From Nannocystis exedens (GTDB lineage: Bacteria > Myxococcota_A > Polyangia > Nannocystales > Nannocystaceae), in assembly GCF_002343915.1 (NCBI RefSeq), contig NZ_NETK01000001.1, positions 7,764,001 to 7,828,000 of the forward strand: DNA of 64,000 nt. Direction: 5' to 3'. Under the pieces are notes generated by a model. It was given only the letters and a program-made list of their open reading frames with translations, did no database searches and had not been told where the DNA came from. Of this stretch, positions 40,204-50,454 are shown piece after piece (the first letter of the stretch is position 1; the number at the start of each line of letters is the position of its first letter). Both the position numbers and the translations under genes were made by a program.

Positions 40204-41202
40204 ATGGCGGACCTGGTCCCCGTCCCCGGCGTGATGCTCGAGCGACTGGGCGCGCTCGGCCTCGACGTCGCGCAGATCCTCGCGCGCGCCGGCGTCAGCC
40301 CGGCCGTGCTCGGGCCGCCGCGCGGGCGCCTCACCACGGCCGAGTTCTTCGCGCTGTGGCAGGCGATCGAGGACCTCGCCGGCGCGCGCGACCTCGGGCT
40401 GCGGCTCGGAGCCGAGGCGCTGCCGCAGAAGTTCGACATCGCCTCGCAGGCCGCGCTGCACTCGGAGAGCGTCGGCGAGGCGCTGGCCAAGCTCGGCAAG
40501 TACAAGCGGCTGGTGTGCCCCGAAGAGGTGACGGTCCGCGTGGTCGAGGGCGAGGCGCGGGTGCGGTTCCACTGGCTCCTGGCCGAGGGCGACCCGCCGC
40601 GGTTCCTCGTCGACGGCACGTTCGCGTCGGTGCTGGCGATGCTGCGCCGCGGCACGCACAAGCCGATCGCGCCGCTGCGGGTCGAGCTGACGCGCCGGCG
40701 CGCCGACGCGGCGCTGCTGACGCGGCACTTCGGCTGTCCCGTCCAGTTCGACGCCCCGATCGACCTGCTGGTGCTGCCCGCGGCCGCGCTCGCCGAGCCG
40801 TTCGTCACCCACAACGCCGACCTGCTGGCGCTGCTGCTGCCGGGGCTCGACGCCGAGCTGGCGGCGCAGGACCGCCGGCGCACGCTCGCGGACGACGTGC
40901 GGCTGGCGCTGTGCCGGCGGATGTGCGGCGAGCGCCCCTCGGTCGACAAGGTCGCCCGCGACCTGCGGGTCAGCCCGCGCACGCTGCAGCGGCGGCTCGA
41001 GGAGGCCGGCACCAGCTACCAGCGGCTGCTCGACGAGGTGCGCGACCAGGCGGCGCGGCGGCTGCTCACGCGCACCGACCTCGACGCCAGCCAGGTCGCG
41101 TTCCTGCTCGGTTTCGAGGAGCTGAACTCGTTCACGCGCGCGTTCGTACACTGGGCGGGGACGACGCCGACGCGCTTCCGGGCCCAGGCGCGCGCGTCGT
41201 GA
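40204..41202 (+). CDS. AraC-family regulator (arabinose-binding-like N domain)
   Basis: This 332-residue protein has the N-terminal domain of the OruR/ArgR-like AraC subgroup ('GLDVAQILARAGV', 'LTTAEFFALWQAIEDLAG') and a C-terminal pair of helix-turn-helix motifs ('VDKVARDLRVSPRTLQRRLEEAG' and 'ASQVAFLLGFEELNSFTRAF'). It probably controls the SDR gene just upstream. Length and domain order are normal. Confidence 0.9.
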   Translation: MADLVPVPGVMLERLGALGLDVAQILARAGVSPAVLGPPRGRLTTAEFFALWQAIEDLAGARDLGLRLGAEALPQKFDIASQAALHSESVGEALAKLGKYKRLVCPEEVTVRVVEGEARVRFHWLLAEGDPPRFLVDGTFASVLAMLRRGTHKPIAPLRVELTRRRADAALLTRHFGCPVQFDAPIDLLVLPAAALAEPFVTHNADLLALLLPGLDAELAAQDRRRTLADDVRLALCRRMCGERPSVDKVARDLRVSPRTLQRRLEEAGTSYQRLLDEVRDQAARRLLTRTDLDASQVAFLLGFEELNSFTRAFVHWAGTTPTRFRAQARAS

Positions 41203-41300
41203 GCGCCTGGCCGGTGAATGACGAGTGTCGGCACCTGTGATGATTCCGGAATGACGACACCCGGGCGTCGCCGCGCGACGGCCGGGCGCGGCGGGTATGA

Positions 41301-42494
<1,194 letters not shown>

Positions 42495-43054
42495 AACGCC
42501 CCTCCCATTCACTCAGCCACCCTACCACGCCGGCGCGAACGCGAGGAAATGGTTTTCGCGGTCGGCGCCGGGCGCCGTGTCTTACATATGCATAGAGTCG
42601 CCGTGCAGCCGCACGCCTGCAACATTGGCGTGATGCGAACGAGGGTTGCTCCAGCGGCGGAAATGGCATGAGTGGGCATTTGTCCGGCGGACAGATGTCC
42701 GCAATTTCTCGCGCATTGATGGGTCTCGTCGAATCACCATTCGGGGGGCGACAGGCATCATTCGCGACGGCCTCATGCGCATTGTTGCGCGGCCGATGGT
42801 CGGCCCAGCGGGGGCCATCCCTGACCTCTTCGCCCCAGGACGCACCTTTCACCACTGGAGGTTTGCGGATCTGCCGCGCTTTGCGGCGCGCGATCGTCGC
42901 GGCCGCAGCGGACGGCCGCGGCGGCGCGCCTCGCTCTCGCGCTTCTATGTGCATACACGGCCCGACCCATTCGGGCCTGTGAAATGCCGTTCGCGCGGGC
43001 CTCAGAACGACGATTCCCCCGCCGATGCGGGCGCGGGGATCTCCCTCGCGGAGT
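42495..43054. other. Intergenic region between ADYC and ABC exporter genes
   Basis: About 560 bases with no convincing gene on either strand. The first part must hold the promoter of the leftward ADYC gene. A short palindromic block TGTCCGGCGGACA lies at 42681-42693, close in wording to the arms of the dispersed 14-bp repeats. The rest shows mixed composition with lower GC than the flanking genes. Confidence 0.4.
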
Positions 43055-44269
43055 TCACGAGCGGAACACGATGTCCTCGCGGGAGAACCAGCGGGCGCAC
43101 GCCGCCATGCCGCCGGCCGCGAGCACCAGCAGCGAGGCGAACACCAGCGCCAGGTGCAGCGGCTCGGCGGTGCCGGCGATGATCTCGCGGGTCGCCAGCG
43201 AGACGTTGAGGACCGGCACCAGCGCGGTGACGAGGCCGAGGCGCACGCCGGGGGCCAGCGCGATCGCGGCGGGGACGACGACGACGATCATCAGCGGGCT
43301 GATGACGCTCATCGCCTCCTTGTAGGAGCGGGCGTAGAGCGACAGCATCAGCAGCGCGGCGGCGAAGAACACGCTGAGCGGCAGCAGCAGCGCGAGCACC
43401 AGGGCGATCGTGCCGGGCGCGAGGACGCTCTGGATGGCCGACAGGATCGCCGGCGGGATGCCCTCGACGCCCTGCCGGACGCTGACGTACATGCCGACGG
43501 TGGCCAGCAGCGCCGAGGTGAAGCCGGTGAGGGTGACGACGGCGAACTTGCCGAGGGCGATCTGCAGGCGGCTGGCCGGCGACGACAGCAGGGTCTCCAG
43601 CGTGCCGCGCTCCTTCTCGCCGGCGGCCAGGTCGATGGCCGGGTACATGCCGCCGGTGAAGCAGAAGATGATGAACATGTACGGCAAGAGGCCGCCGAGC
43701 AGCTTGCCGAACAGCTCGCGCGAGCTGACGACGTCGGTGCGCTGGACGTCGAGCGGGTCGATCGAGCGCGGCTCGATGCCGAGGCCGCGCAGGCGCTCGT
43801 CGAGCAGCTTCTGCTCGAAGCGCCCGAGCGCCTGCTCGAGGCGGGTGCGCGGGATGTCGAAGTCGTCGCTCGACTTGTGCAAGAGCTGCAGCGGCGCCGG
43901 CTGGTGCGCGGCCATGGCGGCGCCGTAGCCGGCGGGGATGATGATCGCGGCGTCGAGCTGCTCGGTGCGCACCTGCTCGGGCAGGGCGGTGACGTCCTGG
44001 ACCTCGGTGATCGCCAGACCCGGCTCCTGGCGCAGCCAGTCGGCCAGGCCCGAGCCGCGGCCGCCGGCGCCCGCCTCGGCGTCGGCGACGGCGACCGCGA
44101 GCGTCTTGTCGCGCGCCTCGGCGGCCCGCGACTGCGAGAACTTGGCCATGCCGACCATCAGCAGCGGGAACAGCAGCAGCGGCACGACGACCATCGCCAC
44201 CAGCGTGCGGCGGTCGCGGAGGGTGTCGCGCAGCTCCTTGCGAAAGACCACCAGCGCCGGCGAACTCAT
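43055..44269 (-). CDS. ABC-2 type exporter permease (NatB-like)
   Basis: This 404-residue protein has the ABC-2 permease layout: an N-terminal helix ('LVAMVVVPLLLFPLLMVGM'), a soluble extracytoplasmic domain (residues 45-180) and five or six C-terminal helices beginning 'LLPYMFIIFCFTGGMYPAIDLAAGEKERGTLETLL', a block characteristic of the NatB/CcmB-like group. It overlaps the ATPase gene by 4 bases. The pair should export an unknown substrate, in NatAB sodium or a small molecule. Confidence 0.88.
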   Translation of the reverse strand: MSSPALVVFRKELRDTLRDRRTLVAMVVVPLLLFPLLMVGMAKFSQSRAAEARDKTLAVAVADAEAGAGGRGSGLADWLRQEPGLAITEVQDVTALPEQVRTEQLDAAIIIPAGYGAAMAAHQPAPLQLLHKSSDDFDIPRTRLEQALGRFEQKLLDERLRGLGIEPRSIDPLDVQRTDVVSSRELFGKLLGGLLPYMFIIFCFTGGMYPAIDLAAGEKERGTLETLLSSPASRLQIALGKFAVVTLTGFTSALLATVGMYVSVRQGVEGIPPAILSAIQSVLAPGTIALVLALLLPLSVFFAAALLMLSLYARSYKEAMSVISPLMIVVVVPAAIALAPGVRLGLVTALVPVLNVSLATREIIAGTAEPLHLALVFASLLVLAAGGMAACARWFSREDIVFRS

Positions 44270-45108
44270 GCCCGCACCCCCTCGGCGGCGTCGATCAGCC
44301 GCACGAATTCGTCCTCGAGCGTGCGTCGCTGGCCGCGCTCGTCGACGGCGCGGGCGAGGACCTCCTCCAGGCCGCCCATCGCCAGCACCCGGCCGCGGTG
44401 GAACACCGCCAGGTCGTCGGCCAGCATCGTCACCTCGCTCATGATGTGGGTCGAGAACAGGACGGTCTTGCCCTGGGCGCGGCAGTCCTGGATGAGCTGG
44501 ATGATCGCCCGCGCGGCGATGACGTCGAGCCCGGAGGTCGCCTCGTCGAACACCACCACCTCGGGGTCGTGGATGATGGTGCGGGCGATCGCGACCTTCT
44601 GCCTCATGCCGGTCGACAGCTGGCCCGCGCGCCGGCCGGCGTAGGCGTCGATGCCGAGCGCGGCGAACAGGGCGTCGCGCCGGCGCTTGTAGTCGCCCGC
44701 CCCGACGCCGTGCAGGTCGGCGGCGTAGCGCACGTTCTCCTCGGCGGTCAGGCGCTCGTAAAGCTTGGTCGAGCCGGTGAGGAAGCCGAGCTTGCGCCGG
44801 GCCGCGACCGGGTCGGCGAGGGCGTCGACGCCCGCGATCGAGATCCGCCCGCCGTCGGGGCGGAGCAGGGTGGCGATCATGCGCAACACGGTGGTCTTGC
44901 CGGCGCCGTTGGGCCCCAGGAGCGCGAATACGCGTCCCGGCGAGCAACGAAAGCTGGCGCCGGCGACCGCCTGGAGGCTCGACGCGCCTGCGGCTCCAGG
45001 AACGGAGGCGGGCGCATGGCCGGGAGCCGGAGCCCCCGCTGCAGCCAGCTCGCGCCGTTGCTGGCGCGAGATCGGGAAAGACTTGGTGAGATCGACGACT
45101 TCGATCAT
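44266..45108 (-). CDS. ABC transporter ATP-binding protein (NatA-like)
   Basis: This 280-residue ATPase has Walker A GPNGAGKT, the signature 'LSTGMRQKVAIAR', Walker B 'VVVFDEATSGLD' and the switch His in 'VLFSTHIMSE'. An unusual Ala/Pro/Gly-rich insertion lies between 'VDLTKSFP' and the first strand (residues 17-52). Stop and start overlap those of the permease gene by 4 bases, so they are one operon. The divergent caspase-like gene begins 50 bases away. Confidence 0.92.
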   Translation of the reverse strand: MIEVVDLTKSFPISRQQRRELAAAGAPAPGHAPASVPGAAGASSLQAVAGASFRCSPGRVFALLGPNGAGKTTVLRMIATLLRPDGGRISIAGVDALADPVAARRKLGFLTGSTKLYERLTAEENVRYAADLHGVGAGDYKRRRDALFAALGIDAYAGRRAGQLSTGMRQKVAIARTIIHDPEVVVFDEATSGLDVIAARAIIQLIQDCRAQGKTVLFSTHIMSEVTMLADDLAVFHRGRVLAMGGLEEVLARAVDERGQRRTLEDEFVRLIDAAEGVRA

Positions 45109-45157
45109 CCGGGGGCTCGTTGACTGTAGCAGCGGCACGCGGATATGGATACTCCCC

Positions 45158-46228
45158 GTGTCGCGTCGCATCGTTTTACCCCTCGCCGCGCTGCTTCTGA
45201 CGCCGGCCTGCAAACAACAGCAGATCGCCACCGCCACCCCGATCGACGAGCTCCCCCCGCTCATCATCCCCGCCGAGCTGCGCGTCGACGCCGGCTCGAT
45301 GGGCTCCGGCGGCAGCGAGACGCGGATCGCCGACAACGACGTTCGCGACGACCGCGCGCCGGCCAATTCCGACTGGCGTGCGGCCGCCGACGAGCCGGGC
45401 CCGCGCAACAGCGGCGGCGGCGGCGGCAAGGCGAGCGCCGGCGGGCTGGTGTCGGCGTCGCCCCAGCCGACGGCGTACGCGCTGATCGTCGGCATCGAGA
45501 AGTACCGCGACGTGACACCGGCCGGCGGCGCCCGCTCGGACGCGGAGAAGTTCGCCGAGCTGGCCCGGGTCACCCTCGGCGTGCCGGAGGACAACATCAA
45601 GCTGCTGCTCGACGACCGCGCCAGCCGCACCGACATCGCCAAGCAGCTGCGCTGGCTGCAGGCCAACGTGCCGAGCGGCGGCCGGGTATACTTCTACTTC
45701 AGCGGCCACGGCGCGCCCGAGCCGACCTCCGGGGTCAGCTACATCGTGCCGTTCGACGGCGACCCGCAGTACTTGAAGGAGACGGCGATCCCGATGACCG
45801 AGGTGCTCGGCGACCTCGAGAAGACGAAGGCGAAGGACGTGCTGGCGATGGCCGACTCGTGCTTCTCCGGCGCGGGTGGCCGTTCGGTCCTGGCCCCAGG
45901 GACACGTCCGCTGGTGCGCGTCGAGGAGGTCAAGCCGCAGACCCGCGTGGCGATGCTGTCGGCCTCGTCGGGCGCGGAGATCTCCGGCCCCGCCGCCGAC
46001 GGCTCCGGCGGGCTGTTTTCGAAGTACCTGATCGAGGCGCTCGGCAGCGGGCAGGGCGACATCAACGGCGACGGCCAGATCTCGCTCAAGGAGCTGGCCG
46101 AGTGGGTCGGCCCCCGCGTCAAGCGCGAGGCCAAGAAGGCCAACCGCGAGCAGACGCCGCACCTTTCGCTGGGCAAGAAGCTCAGCACCGCCGACGAGTT
46201 CATCGTCTCCTGGGGGTACTCGCGATGA
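45158..46228 (+). CDS. Caspase-like (peptidase C14) lipoprotein
   Basis: This 356-residue protein starts at GTG with a lipoprotein signal (VLPLAALLLTPAC), then a Gly-rich linker, then a caspase/metacaspase fold: 'YALIVGIEKYRDV', catalytic His184 in 'YFSGHGAPE' and Cys235 in 'DSCFSGAGG'. Near the end 'DINGDGQISLKEL' reads like an EF-hand calcium loop. Such secreted caspase-like proteases are common in myxobacteria. Its stop overlaps the ATG of a DUF4384 lipoprotein, a frequent genetic partner. Calcium activation, as in metacaspases, is an inference. Confidence 0.88.
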   Translation: MSRRIVLPLAALLLTPACKQQQIATATPIDELPPLIIPAELRVDAGSMGSGGSETRIADNDVRDDRAPANSDWRAAADEPGPRNSGGGGGKASAGGLVSASPQPTAYALIVGIEKYRDVTPAGGARSDAEKFAELARVTLGVPEDNIKLLLDDRASRTDIAKQLRWLQANVPSGGRVYFYFSGHGAPEPTSGVSYIVPFDGDPQYLKETAIPMTEVLGDLEKTKAKDVLAMADSCFSGAGGRSVLAPGTRPLVRVEEVKPQTRVAMLSASSGAEISGPAADGSGGLFSKYLIEALGSGQGDINGDGQISLKELAEWVGPRVKREAKKANREQTPHLSLGKKLSTADEFIVSWGYSR

Positions 46229-47301
46229 GCCGCGCCGCGCTGCTGACACTGGCTGTATTTTGGGGCATGTCCCTCGGGGCATGCACGAAGCAGGGCTTCC
46301 TCGCCGCGCCGAAGGCCGACGGCGAGGTGGCGGAGAAGATCGGCGGGTTCTCGTCCGACACCCACTTCCTGCTCGAGCCGACCGGCGACGCCGAGGGCCT
46401 GCTCGGCCGTCAGGTGCGGGTGACGTCGGCCGGGGCGTGGACGATCGCCGACGAGCGCGCGCCCGGCTGCGAGGTGCGCGTCAAGGAGTCGTCGTCGAGC
46501 TACAAGAAGAAGTACCGCGTCGGCCTCGGCGACCTGACGGCGTTCGCCGGCGGCTACAAGGACATGCTCAAGCTCGAGGCCCGCTACGGCCGCTCGGTCG
46601 AGGCGGAGTACCAGATCCAGAACGTCAAGACGCTGACCGCCGACACCGAGGGGCCGTGCGGCGAGGTGATCGTCAAGTCGGTCCGCGTCGGCTCGGGCTT
46701 CCGCAAGCTGGTCCGCTCGGCCGAAGGCGCCGCGAAGGGCCGCGCGGGCAAGGCAGGGCTCGGCGTCGAGGGCGGGCGCGAGGCGGCCACTGAGGCGCTC
46801 GACAGCATGGAGTGGGGCGACCCCCAGGCCTACGCGTTCAGCTACGACCGCGTCGCTCAGCAGAAGCAGCTCGATCTCTGGGTCAAGATGCCCGAGAAGC
46901 TGGTCGACGGCGAGCGGGTATACTTCGAGTTCTCCACCAACGAGACGGCGTATTTGATAGCGATCGTGCTCGAGGAGTCGGGTGTCGGTGACGTGCTCTA
47001 CCCGAACGACGCGGTGCCGCTGCCGACGGTCAAGGGCAAGAGCAACCTGGTGCTGCCGAGCCCCGACGAGAAGAAAATGGCGGCCCATCTCCGCGATCCC
47101 GAGACGGCAGCCCTCGAGACGCTGGTGGTCTACGCGTTCACCCACCGCGAAGACTTCGACCGCTTCAAGCCGGCGGCGATGGGCGCCGGCGAAGGCCTGG
47201 CCTACGCCGAAAAGCTCGAGAAGGCGCTGTCCCAGGTGCCGATCTCCCGCTGGTCGCGGGTGACGAAGTCGTACGAGATCGTGCCGAAGGATGGCGAGTG
47301 A
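46225..47301 (+). CDS. DUF4384-type lipoprotein
   Basis: This 358-residue protein has a lipoprotein signal (MSRAALLTLAVFWGMSLGAC), a middle region, and a C-terminal DUF4384-like domain ('VYFEFSTNETAYLIAIVLEESGVGDVLYPND'). DUF4384 domains occur with caspase-like or serine/threonine kinase proteins in secretion or surface signalling loci. It overlaps the caspase-like gene by 4 bases. A 14-bp repeat array (tetranucleotides at 46252, 46266 and 46280) forms part of the signal-peptide coding sequence. Confidence 0.75.
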   Translation: MSRAALLTLAVFWGMSLGACTKQGFLAAPKADGEVAEKIGGFSSDTHFLLEPTGDAEGLLGRQVRVTSAGAWTIADERAPGCEVRVKESSSSYKKKYRVGLGDLTAFAGGYKDMLKLEARYGRSVEAEYQIQNVKTLTADTEGPCGEVIVKSVRVGSGFRKLVRSAEGAAKGRAGKAGLGVEGGREAATEALDSMEWGDPQAYAFSYDRVAQQKQLDLWVKMPEKLVDGERVYFEFSTNETAYLIAIVLEESGVGDVLYPNDAVPLPTVKGKSNLVLPSPDEKKMAAHLRDPETAALETLVVYAFTHREDFDRFKPAAMGAGEGLAYAEKLEKALSQVPISRWSRVTKSYEIVPKDGE

Positions 47302-47528
47302 TGCTGCTGCTGCAGAGGCTCAAGGACATGCATTCCAGGATTGACGAGACAGGGCGCAAGGTCGGCCGCGCCGCGGTGGCAGTGGTGTGCGCGGCCTCTC
47401 TGGCGACGCCGTCGGTGGCCGGCGCGACCGAGCCGGAAGGGCCGGAGCCGTCGACGGCCGAGACGTCGGAGGAGCTCAGCCCGCAGGCCCAAAAGCACGC
47501 GGTGAAGGCGATCGAACATTTTAATAAT

Positions 47529-48867
47529 GGCTCTTCAGGGTTTGTGGTGGATACCGCTGACTCAGCGCGTGATCCCGGCAGGATAGAGGTCGAGGCCGCC
47601 GAGGTGGAAGTAGATCGCAGCTCGGAAGCGGTCGCGGTTACGGAAGCCGCGGGCGACGTACTTGAGCTTCTGGATGACCGAGTTAAGGCCCTCGGCAGAG
47701 GCGTTGGTGATCCGTTCGGTGGCTGCATGGATGATGCCGCCGAGGTGATTTTTGACCATGCGCGCGGCGGCCTTCATCGGCTCCAGGCGAGAGCGGATAG
47801 CCCAATCGTACCACATGCCCCATTGGTCCCGCATGTTGCTCGGCGAGGTGTGCTCCCAGACCTCCATCGCCGCCTCCTTGAGCGCCCACGCGCGGGCCGT
47901 CCGCAGCGAGCTCGTCCGCAGCGCCTCGAAGTCGTCCCAGACCTCCTTGCTCATCCGTTCGGGGTTGCGCAGCCAGAGGTACTTGGTGCCCTTGAGCCGG
48001 TTGTCGCCGAGGCCGTGGAGAGCGCGGTGTTCCTCGCGTCGCACGTGGTCGACGGCTTGACCGAGGCGCGCGGCGACGTGGTACTTGTCGAAGGCGATCT
48101 TCGCGTCGCCATCGGGGATGGCCTCGCGGACAGCTTGAATGTAGGGCTCGTGCATGTCCATGACGACCACGGAGACCGCAGCCCTCTCTGGGCGCGAAAA
48201 GCCGCTCAGGAAGCTCTTGAGGGCCCCCTTGCCGCGTCCGTCGGCGACGTGGATGACCCGCTTGCTGGCGGACTTCGGGTCATGCACGATCGTGACGTAC
48301 TCGTGGCGCCGCTGGAAGGAGGTCTCGTCGACGGCGAGCATCTCCGGCAGCGCGACCTCGCGGCGCTCGAGTCCGCGTTGTACTGCACGCTCCTGGACGC
48401 CGGCGACCTGATCCCACGAGAGCCCGAGGCGCTCCGCGACCACTGCAATCGGCGCATCGCGGAGCCAGTCGATCACCAGCGCCTCGAACAGCGCGGTGAG
48501 CCGAGCGCTACCGTCCGCCCACGAGACGCGCATCGTGAGCGTACCGTGCTTCGGGCACGACGTCCGCGGTACGCCGGCTTCGATGATCGTCCGATACTGA
48601 CACGTATCGAGGTGCCGCCATCGGCGAGTCCGCGTATCGTGACGGGGAACAGCCTGGCCACACTCCGGGCACGTCGTCGGCACATCGGGGTCGTGCTCGA
48701 CCTCGATGACGATCTGCCCCTGCCCGAGCTGCAGCTTCACCGCAGCAACTCTCCAGGGAGCCTCGATACCGAGAATTCGGGCGTAGAGTTCGGTCTCTGC
48801 CATTTCGCGCACGATATCACGGCGCGATTTCGCGCGCAACCTACGCCACCCTCAACCCTGAAGAGCC
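47529..48867 (-). mobile_element. ISL3-family insertion sequence
   Basis: The 1339-bp unit is bounded by inverted repeats beginning GGCTCTTCAGGGTT and flanked by an exact 8-bp target duplication TTAATAAT (47521-47528 and 48868-48875). Both features fit ISL3. One full-length transposase gene lies inside on the minus strand. Confidence 0.93.
47562..48803 (-). CDS. ISL3-family transposase
   Basis: This 413-residue protein has the N-terminal zinc finger (CPECGQ, then 'TSCPKHG') and DDE catalytic segments ('MLAVDETSFQRR', 'VVVMDMHEPY', 'SAEGLNSVIQKLKY') in the family order. The frame is intact, so the element may be active. The ATG at 48803 is used; TTG at 48839 would add 12 residues. Confidence 0.93.
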   Translation of the reverse strand: MAETELYARILGIEAPWRVAAVKLQLGQGQIVIEVEHDPDVPTTCPECGQAVPRHDTRTRRWRHLDTCQYRTIIEAGVPRTSCPKHGTLTMRVSWADGSARLTALFEALVIDWLRDAPIAVVAERLGLSWDQVAGVQERAVQRGLERREVALPEMLAVDETSFQRRHEYVTIVHDPKSASKRVIHVADGRGKGALKSFLSGFSRPERAAVSVVVMDMHEPYIQAVREAIPDGDAKIAFDKYHVAARLGQAVDHVRREEHRALHGLGDNRLKGTKYLWLRNPERMSKEVWDDFEALRTSSLRTARAWALKEAAMEVWEHTSPSNMRDQWGMWYDWAIRSRLEPMKAAARMVKNHLGGIIHAATERITNASAEGLNSVIQKLKYVARGFRNRDRFRAAIYFHLGGLDLYPAGITR

Positions 48868-49521
48868 TTAATAATGGGGCGTTCGTCGACTCGGAGGAGG
48901 AGTGGCGCCGGGTGGCCTTCTTCGCGCCGAACTGGCGGCCGCTGCATTTCAATCTGGCGGTGCTCGCGGAGGCGCAGGGGAAGCTCGGGACCGCCGTCAG
49001 CGAGTACAAGGAGTTCCGTCCGCACGGGTCGCCCGACGAGCAACTGATCGTCGATCAGCGGCTCGATGAGCTCGGGCGGCGGAAGATGAAGATCTCGGGG
49101 GCGTACAAGCGGCAGATCGCGCTCAGCGCGACGTCGATGACGCTCGGAGTGGGTGCGATCGGCGGGGCGGTCGCGATGTTCATCCTCGGGCCGCGACAGA
49201 CAGAGAAGGCCAAGGAGTGGGACGCGGCGGCGGAACAAGTCGCTGCCATGGGGAATGCCCCAGGCTGTGTAGAGGACACGTCCTGCTACAATTACTACCA
49301 GGAACAGGCGCACGTGCTCCGTGCCGATGCGGACAAGTTCGAGAACCGTGGGAAGTATTTGCTGTACGGCGGCATCTACGTCGTGATCATCGGCTTGTTG
49401 CTGACGACTTACTCGATCATCCCGCTGCGCAACGCGATCAAGTCGAAGCGGCAGCTCGACGGCATCAACCTCGGGAAAACTCGCCTCAAGTGGAACGGCG
49501 GGGCTGGGGTCACGCTGCGCT

Positions 49522-49580
49522 TCTGACCCTCAGGACATGCCTCGCAGGACATGATGTTCAGGGAAGCTGACTCGCAGACG
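49522..49580. repeat. 14-bp-period repeat array at gene start
   Basis: Successive 14-mers ctgaccctcagga-type: tetranucleotides at 49522 (tctg), 49536 (catg), 49550 (catg), 49564 (aagc) and 49578. The array spans the end of one TPR-like gene and the start codon of its paralogue, so it contributes the ribosome-binding region of the latter. Confidence 0.7.
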
Positions 49581-50354
49581 GTCCTGTGCGCCTCCTGGGC
49601 GCGAGCGCAGGTCTTATGTCGACGTTTCGCTCGCGCGCTGGTCGCGGGCGCGGGCGCGGCGTCGCTGGCGATGCCGGCGACCGTTCGCGCCGCCGAGCAG
49701 GAGGGGCCGGGGCCCTCGACCGCGGAGACCTCGGAGGCGCTGAACGACCAGGCGCAGAAGCACGCGCTCAAGGCCGTCGACCATTTTAATAAGGGGAACT
49801 ACGTCGACGCCGAGGAGGAGTTCCGCCGCGTCGCCTTCTACGCGCCGAACTGGCGGCCGATGCACTACAACCTCGCCGTGCTGGCGGAGGCGCAGGGCAA
49901 GCTCGGGACGGCCGTCAGCGAGTACCAGGCGTTCCGCCCGCACGCTTCGCCCGACGAGCAGCTCGTGGTCGATCAGCGCATCGACGAGCTCGGCCGCCGG
50001 CGGGCGCGGATCGCCAGCGCCTACAAGCGGCAGGTCGGGTACGGCGCGGGGGTGCTGACGTTCGGGCTCGGGGCGATCGGCGGCAGCGCGGCGATGTTCG
50101 TGATCCACGTCCAGCGCAAGGAGGCGTACGACGACGCGCAGGCGGAGAACATGACGCAGATGGACGTGGAGAAGCCGAAGGGCGGGCTGATCGCCGGCGG
50201 CTACTGGGTCGGCCTCCTCGGCGTCATGATGGCCGGCGTCGGCGTCGGCCTGCTGGTCCAGGCGGTCAAGTCGAAGCGCAAGCTCGACAGCATCGCCGTC
50301 GGCAAGGGGCGCCTGCAGTGGGCCGGCGGGGCCGGAGTGCGGCTCATCTTCTGA
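49551..50354 (+). CDS. TPR-like membrane protein, intact paralogue
   Basis: This 267-residue protein begins with a signal segment ('RRFARALVAGAGAASLAMPATVRA'), then TPR-like helices ('QAQKHALKAVDHFNKGNYVDAEEEFRRVAFYAPNWRPMHYNLAVLAEAQGK' read in pieces), and two membrane helices near residues 170-190 and 225-245, ending -VRLIF. It is a tandem duplicate of the IS-split gene before it. Role unknown; such proteins often sit next to signalling or secretion genes. The start (ATG 49551 or 49554) is within a 14-bp repeat array. Confidence 0.75.
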   Translation: MMFREADSQTVLCASWARAQVLCRRFARALVAGAGAASLAMPATVRAAEQEGPGPSTAETSEALNDQAQKHALKAVDHFNKGNYVDAEEEFRRVAFYAPNWRPMHYNLAVLAEAQGKLGTAVSEYQAFRPHASPDEQLVVDQRIDELGRRRARIASAYKRQVGYGAGVLTFGLGAIGGSAAMFVIHVQRKEAYDDAQAENMTQMDVEKPKGGLIAGGYWVGLLGVMMAGVGVGLLVQAVKSKRKLDSIAVGKGRLQWAGGAGVRLIF

Positions 50355-50356
50355 GT

Positions 50357-50454
50357 GAGCCCGAGAAGAACATGGCGGACAGGACAGGTCCGAAGGGAAA
50401 GGGCGTCAAGGACATGGCGCGGAAGACAGGTTTGAAGGGGAAGGGCGGCGCCGA
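50357..50454. repeat. Longest 14-bp-period repeat array
   Basis: Seven consecutive 14-mers from 50357 (gagc) through catg 50371, cagg 50385, aagg 50399, catg 50413, cagg 50427 and aagg 50441. It covers the start codon and about the first 26 codons of the following gene. The encoded N-terminus is therefore basic and repetitive. Confidence 0.75.

Larger units (their letters stand above)
47301..49526 (+). pseudogene. TPR-like membrane protein gene split by an ISL3 element
   Basis: The 5' part (to 47528) encodes a signal-like start and 'TAETSEELSPQAQKHAVKAIEHFNN'; the 3' part (from 48876) continues 'GAFVDSEEEWRRVAFFAPNWRPLHFNLAVLAEAQGKLGTA'. Removing the 1339-bp IS and one 8-bp duplication gives a protein of about 292 residues matching the intact neighbour at 49551 along its whole length: two TPR-like helix pairs, then two membrane helices and an -RF end. 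The inserted 1347 bp are a multiple of three and the IS antisense strand is open, so the frame still runs through as one 741-residue fusion. Confidence 0.85.
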
